NCBI RefSeq assembly: GCF_004331175.1
Contig: NZ_SJOD01000002.1
Location: 524,675 to 588,674, forward strand
DNA: 64,000 nucleotides
Reading direction: 5' to 3'
From: Acinetobacter sp. ANC 4178
GTDB lineage: Bacteria; Pseudomonadota; Gammaproteobacteria; Pseudomonadales; Moraxellaceae
Below are positions 39,172 to 49,247 of the stretch, piece after piece; positions within the stretch are counted from its first letter, which is position 1; each line of letters opens with the position of its first letter. Under the pieces are notes generated by a model. The model was given only the letters and a program-made list of their open reading frames with translations, was not told where the DNA came from and did no database searches. A program made the position numbers and the translations under genes.

Positions 39172-40008
39172 TTAAGATTCAAGTTGTACGGCATGAAATT
39201 GCAGATGATCATCCATAAAACTTTGAATAAAATAATATCCATGATCATAGCCTGCATGCTCGCGTAAGGTCAGGGCTTGCCCAACTTGCGCACAGGCTTG
39301 TTGAAATAATGCAGGGTGCAACTGGCTATAAAATTGATCATCCAAACCTTGATCAATCAAAATTTCATTAAATAAAGCACCTTTTTCGCCCACCAATATT
39401 GTCGCATCGTGTTGCTTCCAAAGCGCTTGATGCTTACCTAAATAGGCAGAAAATGCTTTTTCTCCCCAAGGACATTGAGTCGGTGCACAGATAGGTGCAA
39501 AGGCTGACACTGATTTAAATTTTTCAGGATATTTAAATGCTAACGTTAATGCACCGTGCCCACCCATCGAATGACCAAAAATGCCGATGCGCTGTTTTTG
39601 AATCGGGAATTGTTGTGCTACTAGATCATAAAGCTCATCGACAATAAAGCTTTCCATTTGATAGTGTTCAGCCCACGGCGCTTGTGTCGCATTGATATAG
39701 AAACCCGCCCCTTGACCAATATCCCAATGATCACCTTGCGCGACTTGCTCACCACGCGGCGAAGTGTCAGGCATAATCAGAATCAAACCTAATTGTGCCG
39801 CCATACGCTGTGCATGTGCTTTAATGGCAAAAGTTTCTTCGGTACAGGTTAAGCCTGCAAGGTAAAACAAAGCTGGGCAAGCTTCACCCTCAAGCGCTTG
39901 TGGCGGTAAGTACACTGCAAAACGACTATCGCCTTTAAGAGTTTGGGAATTAAAACGATAAATGCGTTGCTCACCATCAAAACAGCGATTTTTTTGTAAT
40001 AATTCCAT
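39172..40008 (-). CDS. fghA: S-formylglutathione hydrolase
   Basis: A 278-residue alpha/beta-hydrolase (esterase D family) that completes glutathione-dependent formaldehyde detoxification. The nucleophile Ser lies in GIFGHSMGGHGALTLA. The C-terminal His is in REHAGYDHGYYFIQSF, with the Asp in between. The ATG at 40008 is preferred over one ten codons earlier because AAGGAA lies eight bases upstream. The partner frmA/adhC dehydrogenase is not in this window. It starts 13 bases after the stop of the C13-peptidase gene. Confidence 0.9.
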   Translation of the reverse strand: MELLQKNRCFDGEQRIYRFNSQTLKGDSRFAVYLPPQALEGEACPALFYLAGLTCTEETFAIKAHAQRMAAQLGLILIMPDTSPRGEQVAQGDHWDIGQGAGFYINATQAPWAEHYQMESFIVDELYDLVAQQFPIQKQRIGIFGHSMGGHGALTLAFKYPEKFKSVSAFAPICAPTQCPWGEKAFSAYLGKHQALWKQHDATILVGEKGALFNEILIDQGLDDQFYSQLHPALFQQACAQVGQALTLREHAGYDHGYYFIQSFMDDHLQFHAVQLES

Positions 40009-40021
40009 CTTAAGTTCCTTT

Positions 40022-41431
40022 TTAAGGTGTATGCGCAACCGCTTGCGCTTGAACTGGTGCTGTGGTTGTTTCTGGTGGGAACAAACGCTGCTCTAATTGT
40101 GGCAACATCAATTCCATATTTTTACCAATCGACCATTGTGGTTCAGAAGGATCAAAGCCCTGAGCACTTTCCCATTGCGCAACGGTGCCTTTGGCTTGTG
40201 CAAAAGCATCTTTCATCGAATGTTGTTCACGCATGGCTTGATCAAAGAAAGCGCGACCAAAATAGGTATAATCAGCTTCATTAGAACAACCAAATGAAGC
40301 CCGATCTGCTGCTGAAGCCGTAATAATCAAAGTATTATCATTTTGTAATGCCGAGACAAAACTACCTGAATAACAGGCTGAAATCACAATAACGCGCCAA
40401 CGAATACCCGAACGGTCTAGGGCATCTCGTAACCATTTTGGATCAACTTGTGCCAAATCGAGCGGTGCATTTTCCATTTCAAATTCATTTTGCAAACCAT
40501 GCGAGGTCATATAAAGGAAAAGCACATCACTTTCACGGTTCATCTGCTGACCAATACGCTTTAATGACAGTTCCATACTGGTTCGTGAAGCAATTGGAAT
40601 TTCAGTACGGGTCGCAGGATTATTCACCAAAATCATGGAACGACCAAAGGTGCCAAAACGGGTATCGAATTGTTCACGAATGCGTTTTACTTCAGACATA
40701 AAGACATCTTGGTAACTGGCACCTGCCACCCCTAAAAAGTACCAATGTGACTGAGCAAACTCTCCATATTCAATCGCTTGTAAATTCTTATTCAGTAGTC
40801 GACTTTGCGCGTAAAAGGCATCTTCTGCAAAAGTCGGCGGAACATCTTCAACTTTCCAAATGGGTTGGCTCTTCACTGACATCTGCCACACCACCAAAGT
40901 AAATAGTGTTGCTAACATAATCAGCGCACGTTCCCACCATGGCCATTTTAACTCACGGGCGAACACCCACACCACAGCCAGACTTTGCCAGACAAACAGC
41001 ACCATAAAAATGGTCGGCAAATAATCATAAAAAGCATAAGGCAGAATATCGAGCATGCCCAAATATTGGATGAAACTTTGTAATAACGCGATATGGGTAT
41101 CTAAAACCAACCACAATAAAGCGGGAACCAACATTAAACGTGGATTATTTACCCGTTGGGAGAGGAAAATACCGACAATCAGTGCAATGAAAGGCCATAG
41201 CGCATAACTGACCAAACCTTGCGAGTTAAATTCACCGACTTCGCCCGCACTGAGCCAGCTAAATAAGGTATTGGCACAACCGCCTAATATCCCCCAGAAA
41301 ATCAACTGTAAAATTGAAGGATGGACAATTTGTAATGCACGTCGCGAACCCAAAAACAGCCACAATCCCGCCATTTGGTTGCTTTTAAAATCGTGCCAAA
41401 AATTAATGGAGGGCTTAAAATCAATCTTCAT
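40022..41431 (-). CDS. Membrane protein with C-terminal C13 (legumain/caspase-like) peptidase domain
   Basis: A 469-residue protein. Residues 1-190 hold about six hydrophobic helices. Residues about 225-420 form a clan CD cysteine-peptidase domain: His311 in LYMTSHGLQNEFEM and Cys353 in VIVISACYSGSFVSAL are the catalytic pair, each after a hydrophobic strand as in legumain and caspases. The domain should face one side of the inner membrane. Substrate and role are unknown. It may be co-transcribed with fghA, 13 bases downstream. Confidence 0.8.
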   Translation of the reverse strand: MKIDFKPSINFWHDFKSNQMAGLWLFLGSRRALQIVHPSILQLIFWGILGGCANTLFSWLSAGEVGEFNSQGLVSYALWPFIALIVGIFLSQRVNNPRLMLVPALLWLVLDTHIALLQSFIQYLGMLDILPYAFYDYLPTIFMVLFVWQSLAVVWVFARELKWPWWERALIMLATLFTLVVWQMSVKSQPIWKVEDVPPTFAEDAFYAQSRLLNKNLQAIEYGEFAQSHWYFLGVAGASYQDVFMSEVKRIREQFDTRFGTFGRSMILVNNPATRTEIPIASRTSMELSLKRIGQQMNRESDVLFLYMTSHGLQNEFEMENAPLDLAQVDPKWLRDALDRSGIRWRVIVISACYSGSFVSALQNDNTLIITASAADRASFGCSNEADYTYFGRAFFDQAMREQHSMKDAFAQAKGTVAQWESAQGFDPSEPQWSIGKNMELMLPQLEQRLFPPETTTAPVQAQAVAHTP

Positions 41432-41548
41432 AAGGTTTTCAGGTGGCTAGTGCTACTCGCTTCATTGCATAGTTAGTTTATGCTTGATCAGGTTTTTATC
41501 AATATTATTTTTAACTATATAACAAATCTTTGCCCAATATTGAAGCAA

Positions 41549-42361
41549 TTATCCTAAGGTCTGATGATCCAACTGAAAGTAGGCATCAAAACGGCAAGCA
41601 TCACCCTGCCATTGCGTATCCGGTTGCTGGTCATTGAGACATACCGCCAAGCGAGGGCGTTTCACCACCACACGTTTTGCAATCTGCTGAGCCAAAGGCA
41701 ACAGTTGATCCCCCAAATCCATTTCGCCATGCTCTGGCAGCAGTAAATGCAGCAATTGCATCTGCTTTTTGACCTGAGCTTGCTTTTTAATGGCTTGTTG
41801 ATTCTGATCACGTTGCGGGAACATTGGATCTAAATACACCACATCACTGTGCTGCTGTCGTTCTGCACATTGCTTTAAATAGTCTGCCGAATCTGAAAAG
41901 ACCAAATGAATTCGTGCTGCAATCGGGGCAAGATAAGGATGAGCCAGTGCTTGTCGCTGAGTGTCTTCAAGCAACGTAAATAAAATCGGGTGTCGCTCCA
42001 CCAAAGTGACACTTGCACCCAGTGCCGCCAACAACAAACTGTCGTGCCCTAAACCCGCAGTAGCATCAATTAGACGTGGTTTTTCTGCCAACTGGCAAGC
42101 ACGAGCAATCATTTCTGATTTAAGCGATGCACGTTTTAAACGTGGAATTTCTGCCTGCCAATCGGGCTGCATTTTCATGCCATTGGCGCATAGCCAAAGC
42201 CCTTGCTCATCGACACACAAGGCCAATTCAGGATTTAAACGTAAAAAACGCGCATTCAATTTTTCAATTGATTCAACCTGAACCTCAACGCCGCGGGACG
42301 CAAGCACAGCCGCATAGTGCTGTGCCTGAGCTTGAAACTGAGGTTCTGTAAATAAATGCAT
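41549..42361 (-). CDS. rsmJ: 16S rRNA (guanine1516-N2)-methyltransferase
   Basis: A 270-residue SAM-dependent methyltransferase of the RsmJ (YhiQ) family. [22 protein letters not shown] is the SAM-binding motif I and [12 protein letters not shown] the catalytic DPMF motif IV. The ATG at 42361 shares one base with the uppP stop (TAATG), a coupled junction, and is preferred over the start nine codons earlier. It modifies G1516 of 16S rRNA in E. coli. Confidence 0.9.
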   Translation of the reverse strand: MHLFTEPQFQAQAQHYAAVLASRGVEVQVESIEKLNARFLRLNPELALCVDEQGLWLCANGMKMQPDWQAEIPRLKRASLKSEMIARACQLAEKPRLIDATAGLGHDSLLLAALGASVTLVERHPILFTLLEDTQRQALAHPYLAPIAARIHLVFSDSADYLKQCAERQQHSDVVYLDPMFPQRDQNQQAIKKQAQVKKQMQLLHLLLPEHGEMDLGDQLLPLAQQIAKRVVVKRPRLAVCLNDQQPDTQWQGDACRFDAYFQLDHQTLG

Positions 42362-43182
42362 TACCAAGTGACCCAACCTGTCCACCAAGTTGCCAAAATA
42401 AATAAACCAAAGCCAATACGGTAATACGCAAATGCAGTAAAGTCGTGTTTAGACACATAACGAATTAAGGCACGGATGACGATAAGTGCAGAGATAAATG
42501 CGACAATAATCCCGACAGCCAGAACAGCCATATCATTACTGTGCAAATCAGCTCGCATTTTATACATATCTAGTAAGCCTGCACCCATTAAAACTGGGAT
42601 GCCGAGGAAGAAAGAGAATTCCGCTGCTGCTTTACGCGATACACCTAAAAATAAAGAACCAATAATGGTTGAACCTGAACGTGATGTGCCTGGAAACAGG
42701 GCTAAACATTGAATTAAACCAATCAAAGTCGCTTGTTTATAAGTCAGATCATCAACTTCTTGTGTTTGAATGCTGTGCGGACGACGTTCGGCCCACAAAA
42801 TAATAAAACCACCGATAATTAAAGCAATCGCAACGGTAATGGCATTAAATAAATAAGCCTTAATAACGTCGCCAAAGGTTAAGCCCACAATCACAATCGG
42901 TATAGAGGCAATAATTAAGTTAATACTTAAACGGCGACCTTGTTCTTGTCCTTTTAGACCACCAATTAAAGCGCCCCAAAGTTTACTCCAGTATTCATAA
43001 ATTACGGCTGCAATGGCACCAATCTGGACTGCAACTGCAAACATATCTCTTTTTTCAAGTGTCCAGAAATCTAGAAGTTGACCTGCTAAGATTAAGTGTC
43101 CAGTACTTGAAATCGGTAGAAATTCAGTAATCCCCTCTACCAAGCCCATTATGGCTGCTTTAAATAATAATAAAAGATCCAT
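42361..43182 (-). CDS. uppP: Undecaprenyl-diphosphate phosphatase
   Basis: A 273-residue membrane phosphatase (BacA family) that recycles the C55 lipid carrier for peptidoglycan and surface glycan synthesis. The conserved motifs are [19 protein letters not shown] near the N-terminus and [11 protein letters not shown] at about residue 160, holding the active-site Glu, Ser, His and Arg. About seven to eight helices. Coupled to rsmJ downstream; tsaB lies eight bases upstream. Confidence 0.95.
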   Translation of the reverse strand: MDLLLLFKAAIMGLVEGITEFLPISSTGHLILAGQLLDFWTLEKRDMFAVAVQIGAIAAVIYEYWSKLWGALIGGLKGQEQGRRLSINLIIASIPIVIVGLTFGDVIKAYLFNAITVAIALIIGGFIILWAERRPHSIQTQEVDDLTYKQATLIGLIQCLALFPGTSRSGSTIIGSLFLGVSRKAAAEFSFFLGIPVLMGAGLLDMYKMRADLHSNDMAVLAVGIIVAFISALIVIRALIRYVSKHDFTAFAYYRIGFGLFILATWWTGWVTW

Positions 43183-43190
43183 ATCTAACC

Positions 43191-43859
43191 TTAAGTTGCT
43201 TTAATTTGTTCTGGAATTTTTTTCCATGCGTTATCACGTAAATACACTGGTAGGGCTTCTTCTGCCTTGACCCATTGCGCTTTGAGCGCCGCTGCACGTG
43301 CAATTTGAGCAATATCTTGTGCCGTGGCGACCACATCTTTAAATTCTAAAGCATCAGGCTTAAGTAAAGCTGAACCCAGCCCCACTAAAGTAAATTGGGT
43401 AATACTGGCTGCCTGTTGATAGGCTAATAATTGTTCTTCATCAACCGCCTGCATAATGCCTTGATCATCCAGTTGAAAACTCGCGATATACACTTCATTC
43501 ATGCGTGCATCAAGGACTGCGGTTACAGCCGTCAAACCATGTAGTCGATAAGCAGCTTGCGCCAAAGCTTGTAAAGTTGATACAGGAATCACAGGCAAAT
43601 CATGTGACCAAGCGAGTGCTTGGGTCACGGCTGCATTAATACGCACACCACTGAATGAACCCGGACCCCGACTAAAAGCAATCGCTGTTAAATCTTCTGT
43701 CGTCACACCTAATTGAGCATAGCCCTGTTCAACCATAGGTAAAATGGTTTGCGTTTGAGCCTTTGCACGCGTATCTAATTGGAAAAACAGTTCTTGATTT
43801 TCATCTACGATAGAAACAGAACACTGTTCATTGGCTGTTTCTAATGCCAGCAATTTCAT
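43191..43859 (-). CDS. tsaB: tRNA threonylcarbamoyladenosine biosynthesis protein TsaB
   Basis: A 222-residue ASKHA-fold protein that partners TsaD in N6-threonylcarbamoylation of A37 in tRNAs reading ANN codons. It begins MKLLALETANEQCSVSIVDE and contains IAFSRGPGSFSGVRINAAVTQALAW, the TsaB signature. The ATG at 43859 is chosen over the upstream TTG because AAGG lies at the proper distance. It begins a tight tsaB-uppP-rsmJ group (8- and 1-base junctions). Confidence 0.93.
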   Translation of the reverse strand: MKLLALETANEQCSVSIVDENQELFFQLDTRAKAQTQTILPMVEQGYAQLGVTTEDLTAIAFSRGPGSFSGVRINAAVTQALAWSHDLPVIPVSTLQALAQAAYRLHGLTAVTAVLDARMNEVYIASFQLDDQGIMQAVDEEQLLAYQQAASITQFTLVGLGSALLKPDALEFKDVVATAQDIAQIARAAALKAQWVKAEEALPVYLRDNAWKKIPEQIKAT

Positions 43860-43948
43860 GCTCAACCTTGCTTCAACTTTATCTTAAAAAACGAGGGCTA
43901 TCATACTCTACTCAATTCTTGGACGCGAGAATTTCCCAATCTAGATAC

Positions 43949-43975
43949 AAAAAAACCAAGCATCGGCTTGGTTTA
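43949..43975 (-). terminator. Terminator after the gamma-carbonic-anhydrase gene
   Basis: AAACCAAG, CATCGG loop, CTTGGTTT with a T-run on the minus strand, about 20 bases beyond the stop at 43993. Confidence 0.8.
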
Positions 43976-43992
43976 AAAAAACAACACTTTTC

Positions 43993-44523
43993 TTAGAACT
44001 CAAAAACTTCCAGTTGGGTAAATTTCTTATAATGTTCAGCATAATGTAAAGCACTCAGCTTTAATTTCGCTTCGACATCGGCATCCAGCGTTTTTACCAC
44101 TTTCCCGGGCGATCCCATCACCAAAGAGTTATCAGGAATCACCTTTCCTTCCGGAATTAAGGCATTTGCTCCAATAATGCAATTTTTTCCAATCACTGCA
44201 TTGTTCAAAATCACGGCGTTAATTCCAATTAAAGAATTATCACCCACCGTACAGCCATGTAGCATAGCTTGATGTCCAATGGTCACGTAATTTCCAATGT
44301 GCATCGGAATCCCTGCATCGGTATGCAAGACCGCATTTTCCTGTACATTGGTAAAATCGCCCAAGTGAATACTGCTATTATCTGCGCGAATCACTGCCCC
44401 AAACCAAACACTGACTTGTTGTCCCAATTCAACTTGACCAATTACGGTTGCGTTGTCCGCCACCCAACCATCAAAAGGAACATGCGTGGCTTTGGGTGCA
44501 TGTCCGGCAAACTTGTACATCAT
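43993..44523 (-). CDS. Gamma-carbonic-anhydrase-like hexapeptide protein
   Basis: A 176-residue left-handed beta-helix protein of the YrdA/PaaY/CaiE group. Successive hexapeptide turns run from ATVIGQVELGQQVSVWFGAVI to LIPEGKVIPDNSLVMGSPGKVV. The metal-binding His residues of gamma carbonic anhydrases are in NVQENAVLHTDAG and YVTIGHQAMLHGC. Carbonic anhydrase or thioesterase activity is possible but not assured for YrdA-type proteins. The ATG at 44523 directly follows the Nudix stop. Confidence 0.85.
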   Translation of the reverse strand: MMYKFAGHAPKATHVPFDGWVADNATVIGQVELGQQVSVWFGAVIRADNSSIHLGDFTNVQENAVLHTDAGIPMHIGNYVTIGHQAMLHGCTVGDNSLIGINAVILNNAVIGKNCIIGANALIPEGKVIPDNSLVMGSPGKVVKTLDADVEAKLKLSALHYAEHYKKFTQLEVFEF

Positions 44524-44525
44524 GT

Positions 44526-45155
44526 TCAATTACGTCCTTTGGTTTTGAGTAATGCCTGCTGGGCATAGAATAATGGTGAATTTAATAAAAATGGCCATTC
44601 TTTTTGATAATTCAATCCATATTGAAACAGTGAAATGAGCATTCTTGCTGTAAGCCCCCAGACAATTTCATCTTCAACCCGCATACTGGGGAAATACAAC
44701 GATTGTTGCGCATAACGAACTTCATGAGGCGTAGGTGGTGCTTCCATTAAATTTTGCAGGGAAGCAAAAAAGATTCGATCAATTTCTGAAGGTTGAGCAA
44801 TCAATTCAACTTGTGGCGGAATTAAACCCACAATCGGTTTGACCAACATACCATTACGGGCTTTTTGCATGGGTAAATCACCCAATAACTGTACATCAAA
44901 CGGATTTAAAGCGGTTTCTTCTTGGGCTTCTCTCAGCGCAACCACAATATTACTGGTGTCTTGCGGATCGCGTTTGCCTCCAGGAAAAGACACTTCGCCT
45001 GCATGATTGGACAAATACACTGAACGGCGGGTTAAGAGCACTTTGGGGTCAGCTTCATCAGTAATCGCAATTAACACGGCAGCTTCAGCTTCTCGCTTAC
45101 GGGTCGAGAATCTTAAATGCTGTTGTAACACATGTGTTAATGAACGATCATCCAT
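44526..45155 (-). CDS. Nudix hydrolase, CoA pyrophosphatase type
   Basis: A 209-residue hydrolase. VYLSNHAGEVSFPGGKRDPQD is the UPF0035 motif peculiar to CoA pyrophosphatases (NudL, PCD1 family), followed by ALREAQEET, the catalytic core of the Nudix box. The ATG at 45155 is chosen because GAGG stands eight bases upstream, over a GTG three codons earlier. It is followed directly by the gamma-carbonic-anhydrase-like gene. CoA or acyl-CoA cleavage is inferred from the motif. Confidence 0.85.
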   Translation of the reverse strand: MDDRSLTHVLQQHLRFSTRKREAEAAVLIAITDEADPKVLLTRRSVYLSNHAGEVSFPGGKRDPQDTSNIVVALREAQEETALNPFDVQLLGDLPMQKARNGMLVKPIVGLIPPQVELIAQPSEIDRIFFASLQNLMEAPPTPHEVRYAQQSLYFPSMRVEDEIVWGLTARMLISLFQYGLNYQKEWPFLLNSPLFYAQQALLKTKGRN

Positions 45156-45268
45156 ATCACTCACCTCTATTCTTCTTCATTTCATCATAGCTGAATTTTG
45201 ATCGGTTTGGAGAGAATAGATGTCAAACTTGTTTTTTTCAGTTATGCTGAGTGGCAACTTTATCATTG

Positions 45269-45826
45269 ATGATGAATATGGACTTCTGCGGAAATTGTGG
45301 ACATAAAACGACTGAAAAAATTCCACTGGGCGATCATCAATTACGTCGCGTTTGTACAGAATGTGGTCATATTCATTATGTAAATCCCAAAGTCATTTGT
45401 GGTGCTTTGGCACTCTGGGACAATAAAGTTTTACTTTGCCGTCGTGCGATTGAACCACGTTACGGTTTATGGACTTTACCCGCAGGTTACATGGAACTTT
45501 TTGAAACCATGGAACAAGGTGCTGCACGTGAAACTCGTGAAGAAGCACAGGCAGAAGTCGAAATTGAGCAACTGTACTGCATGTACAATATTCCACGTAT
45601 CGGGCAAATTTATGTGCTATTTAAAGCCCAACTGATCGATGGAACCTTTGGCGCAGGCGAAGAAAGTATTGAGTGCCGCCTGTTTGAAGAACATGAAATT
45701 CCGTGGACAGAATTAGCATTCCCAAGTGTAGAACAAACGCTAAAGCACTATTTTGCTGATCGGAAAACCAATGCGTTTATTACGCATTTAGAAACCTTAG
45801 GTACGCGTTTAGACCATACTGGTTAA
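45269..45826 (+). CDS. Nudix hydrolase with N-terminal zinc ribbon
   Basis: About 185 residues. A zinc ribbon (CGNCGH...CTECGHIHYVNP) precedes a full Nudix box, GYMELFETMEQGAARETREEAQAEV, with the REx2EE catalytic residues. The layout resembles the C-terminal half of NADH pyrophosphatase NudC, but the protein is shorter and lacks the NudC N-domain. ADP-ribose, NADH or mRNA caps are possible substrates; none is proven. The start is uncertain: several in-frame ATGs lie at 45269-45280 and no strong ribosome binding site is seen. Confidence 0.8.
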   Translation: MMNMDFCGNCGHKTTEKIPLGDHQLRRVCTECGHIHYVNPKVICGALALWDNKVLLCRRAIEPRYGLWTLPAGYMELFETMEQGAARETREEAQAEVEIEQLYCMYNIPRIGQIYVLFKAQLIDGTFGAGEESIECRLFEEHEIPWTELAFPSVEQTLKHYFADRKTNAFITHLETLGTRLDHTG

Positions 45827-45852
45827 ACCCGTTTAACGCATTGATAAAAATA

Positions 45853-45881
45853 AAAGCCGATTCGTTTGAATCGGCTTTTTT
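45853..45881. terminator. Bidirectional terminator between the Nudix gene and filF
   Basis: AAAAGCCGATTC, GTTT loop, GAATCGGCTTTTTT: a perfect stem with T-runs in both directions between two convergent genes. Confidence 0.9.
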
Positions 45882-45898
45882 ATTCAGAATATCGAAAT

Positions 45899-47827
45899 TT
45901 AGCTTTTGGCTTTAACGCTATAGCAAGGCGCTAAACTCATCTCTAAAGTTCCACCACTCAATTTCGCTAAAGCGGTGTCATCCGTCGTTTCATCGGTATT
46001 ATTGGCATTATAAACCTTTTGGAAACTGGCATAACTGTTCGCCCATTTAACTGCACTGCCAGCAGAATCGGTAAAGGTGATACGTCCTGTACCTCCCGTT
46101 GATGCATTTAATAAATTCTGTAAGTGAACTAAAGCCCCACCCACCACGATTTTTTCACCTGTGGCAGATATTTGAATGGTTGAGTTTACCCCAACCAAAG
46201 CACCATTAACTGACTTTAATGCCTCATCGCCTAAAATCATACGAATAGAAATAGCGCGATCATCAATAAAGGCACGAGATGTTGTGCCTAAGCGATATTG
46301 CTGTACACCATTACTGTCTTTCAGATTACTACCTACTGTTGTATTACAGCTTCCTGTACTCATATCAGTATCGGTCGCAGCAGGCTTCATATTGGTTCGT
46401 ATATCGCCTTTCTCATCAATCACAATACCCAATTTTAGACTTGGCACACTGCTATCAGTGAATTTGAACGTTAAATCTGCATATAATGGGAAAATGTAAT
46501 TTTCACCTGCTGAGACATTATTACTCGATTTAAATACTTGTTTGTCTAAATAGGTAATTGGATAAACTTTAAAAAGATCTAAGGAACCTTTAAACGTATC
46601 TGAGATACCATAACGCTGTTGCCATTGTCCGAGGTCTTTCAAGTCCTCAGCAGTGACCGTGGTTTTTTGTGTCAGTAATTTATAGAATTTTTCCTTACCC
46701 GCAATCATATAATCGTTATACAACTTCCCTTGATTGATAATCAGATCTTCAGAATTCACGTCATCTACGCCAATATAATAATTTTGATCGATGCGTTTAT
46801 TCAGCGGGTTAATCCAATGGTTTTGTGGCAATGCCGTCATACGGGTCGGTTTATAGCTGCGGAGTAATTCTGCATTTACTCCAGCAATCGAGGTCAGGCC
46901 TGATTTTGCCAAACCTCTCCATTGCAAACCACTGCCAAATGTATAGCCTTGGCGATCCGTCAACAACATAAAATGTCCAAACAAATGTTTGGTGGTCGTG
47001 TCATTTGCAGCACAAACGTCTTTATTACAGCCCGTTAAGCCATCCGACCCCGTTAAGCTACTCACCACACTGCCAGTAGTCGAGAATAAAGAAAACTCAG
47101 GCTGATACACCGCGGCATTGCTAATATTCAATAATTGACTGACCACCGCAAAAGCGTCTGCATCTGAAATGACAGAGACATCTAACCACGGTTTAATGAT
47201 GGCGGCGTACTCTCCATTCACCATCTGTTGCGCGGTTACAGAACTGGTAATTTTATCTAAACTTTCACGGATCGAATCATTCATATACAGCGCTTGAATA
47301 TCCGTTTTCGTGTTTATACTTTTTTGCTGTAGAGCCAATGCCTGAATAATTTTAACCAAGTTCATGGCAGTTTTGACTGTAGCATCACTTGAATCAAGTA
47401 CGGTCGCATCACGGTTAGTCATCCCTCTGGCAATATCTAATACCGTCAAACGCGGAATTTGATCGGTACTGACCAAGGCAATATTACTGATTGGGAAAGA
47501 CCCTAAAGCAATCCGTTTATCGGCTTTACCCAATAAGAATACATTGACTTTATCACTATAATTACAAGTGCCTGTGGCAACACCATTCTTCAAATCCATT
47601 AAAGTCACAAAGGTATTTTGTGTATCACTGCTACAGGAAAAATTTAAACCATCAAAAGGATAATCCAGTGCAAACTGAATGCAGTTGGTTGTGCCCGCAG
47701 TACAACTCCCATTTACCGTGCTGTTATTATTTTTCTCTGGAATAATATTGGCACTTTCCCCACCACAAGCAGTGAGTCCTGACATTAACGTTGAAAGTGC
47801 GATGGTTAATAAATATTTATTTTTCAT
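45899..47827 (-). CDS. filF: FilF lipoprotein
   Basis: A 642-residue lipoprotein: the signal MKNKYLLTIALSTLMSGLTACGGES has lipobox LTAC with lipidation Cys21. The mature part is large, Thr/Asn/Ser-rich and without transmembrane helices. It has a few Cys (CTAGTTNC, NFSCSSD, GTCNY) in the first 100 residues and a final Cys near the C-terminus. It is the last gene of the fil cluster, 22 bases after filE. Databases call such proteins putative pilus assembly FilF, but I see no pilus-related domain. The function is unknown. Confidence 0.75.
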   Translation of the reverse strand: MKNKYLLTIALSTLMSGLTACGGESANIIPEKNNNSTVNGSCTAGTTNCIQFALDYPFDGLNFSCSSDTQNTFVTLMDLKNGVATGTCNYSDKVNVFLLGKADKRIALGSFPISNIALVSTDQIPRLTVLDIARGMTNRDATVLDSSDATVKTAMNLVKIIQALALQQKSINTKTDIQALYMNDSIRESLDKITSSVTAQQMVNGEYAAIIKPWLDVSVISDADAFAVVSQLLNISNAAVYQPEFSLFSTTGSVVSSLTGSDGLTGCNKDVCAANDTTTKHLFGHFMLLTDRQGYTFGSGLQWRGLAKSGLTSIAGVNAELLRSYKPTRMTALPQNHWINPLNKRIDQNYYIGVDDVNSEDLIINQGKLYNDYMIAGKEKFYKLLTQKTTVTAEDLKDLGQWQQRYGISDTFKGSLDLFKVYPITYLDKQVFKSSNNVSAGENYIFPLYADLTFKFTDSSVPSLKLGIVIDEKGDIRTNMKPAATDTDMSTGSCNTTVGSNLKDSNGVQQYRLGTTSRAFIDDRAISIRMILGDEALKSVNGALVGVNSTIQISATGEKIVVGGALVHLQNLLNASTGGTGRITFTDSAGSAVKWANSYASFQKVYNANNTDETTDDTALAKLSGGTLEMSLAPCYSVKAKS

Positions 47828-47849
47828 TCCTATTACTCTATTTTTCTAA

Positions 47850-49247
47850 CTAACGAACCGCGGTCAGTTTGATTTGTCCTTGATTGCTTAACGCTTGCTC
47901 TTCAACATCCACTGCTGAAAGTAAAGGGGTCATAAAAATATATCGGGTTTGCGTAGGCAGCTGTAACATGCCGTCAATCACAGCATGGCGGTATTTATTT
48001 TCGGCACGATCCTGATTTTTAAAACCCGTCACGCCTTCAATCACACAGCCTGAGTCATCTAAAAAAGCCACAAAAGGCCAGTAATAACTTGGTTGATTTT
48101 GACTCGAGGCATAAGAACTGAGTTGCACATTTTTAATGCCCGTCTGTACTTCCACGACTTCATAATCAAAATGATTTTTTAACGGTTGGCGAGGCCATAA
48201 ATTGACGTCTTGCTGAGCTTTGAGTAATTTTGCTTTTTGTATTTTTTTATCGCGATAACAGCTTTGACCCAAGCTTTGTACCACTTGATCTTTTGCAATG
48301 GGATAATACTGAGTCGATAAAGCAATCACTGAGTTTTCAACTGGATTATTCTTCTTAAATAATCGGTCGAGTACGCCTTGATTCACCCCTTTTTCACGTT
48401 CAACCACTTGCAAACGAGGTGGACCTAACTCTTTATCCATCACACCTTCAGGCATGACATAAAAGCGTTTTTTATTTTCTAAATTAAATTCTTTCCCTTC
48501 TAAATATTCATTTTTCACATAACGATCACCATTAATTTCCAGAAATCCTTCTTGTGTAGATTGCGTGGAAACCGAACTGGTTTCATGTTTGCTTTTTAAT
48601 TGTGTGGCTTTTTCAATGGCCACATTGGTTTCAATTTTATGAAGTGCTCGCTCAACCTGTGCAGAAGTTGCCTTCTGAGTTATAGATGGTTGAGCGAGTT
48701 CCAAGGGCGGCTTTTGAAATGTAGTAATTTGCTGACTGAGCTGCTCATTCACTTGTTTTGGAATTTCGGCAGATTTTGCTATGACAGCAACTTTCGACTC
48801 AACAGACGTGAGTTTTTTTTCATTATTTGCCGGTGGAATAGATTTACTTTGATCAACTATTTCAGGCTGTACCACGACAGGATTTTTTTGCACTTCAGTA
48901 AGTTGGGGTTTAGTTTTCACTTGAGATTCAACTTTTTCAGCGACACCAGTCGGTGGTACCACAACTTGTGCTTTTGGCATCGGTTGAACCACCTGAACAG
49001 ACGGTACATCCTTTACTTTCGTTTTTTCTTGTTCTATTTTTGGCTTTGATGGAAGCGCAACCTGAGATTGAGCTTCCACTTTTTGGGTTTCAGCAGGCAC
49101 ACGAGGAATCACCATGGGACGACCATCTGGCCCAATGATGGTATAAAACTCACCCGCATTTGCAGACAGTGCCATCATCCCACATAAAACCCAAGTCGAT
49201 GATGACACCCACGTAAACCGCTTAGCTTTATTGTTTTTTCTTACCAT
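47850..49247 (-). CDS. filE: FilE, exported protein with long disordered linker
   Basis: A 465-residue precursor. The hydrophobic segment about residues 13-31 (WVSSSTWVLCGMMALSANA) is a signal peptide. The mature start GEFYTIIGPDGRPMVIPRVP resembles DUF4124-like N-termini. Residues about 50-230 are low-complexity, rich in Lys, Val, Pro and Gln, able to span the periplasm. The C-terminal 200 residues look folded. Its ATG overlaps the filD stop by seven bases (ATGGTAA). A bridging role between inner and outer membrane is speculation. Confidence 0.75.
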   Translation of the reverse strand: MVRKNNKAKRFTWVSSSTWVLCGMMALSANAGEFYTIIGPDGRPMVIPRVPAETQKVEAQSQVALPSKPKIEQEKTKVKDVPSVQVVQPMPKAQVVVPPTGVAEKVESQVKTKPQLTEVQKNPVVVQPEIVDQSKSIPPANNEKKLTSVESKVAVIAKSAEIPKQVNEQLSQQITTFQKPPLELAQPSITQKATSAQVERALHKIETNVAIEKATQLKSKHETSSVSTQSTQEGFLEINGDRYVKNEYLEGKEFNLENKKRFYVMPEGVMDKELGPPRLQVVEREKGVNQGVLDRLFKKNNPVENSVIALSTQYYPIAKDQVVQSLGQSCYRDKKIQKAKLLKAQQDVNLWPRQPLKNHFDYEVVEVQTGIKNVQLSSYASSQNQPSYYWPFVAFLDDSGCVIEGVTGFKNQDRAENKYRHAVIDGMLQLPTQTRYIFMTPLLSAVDVEEQALSNQGQIKLTAVR

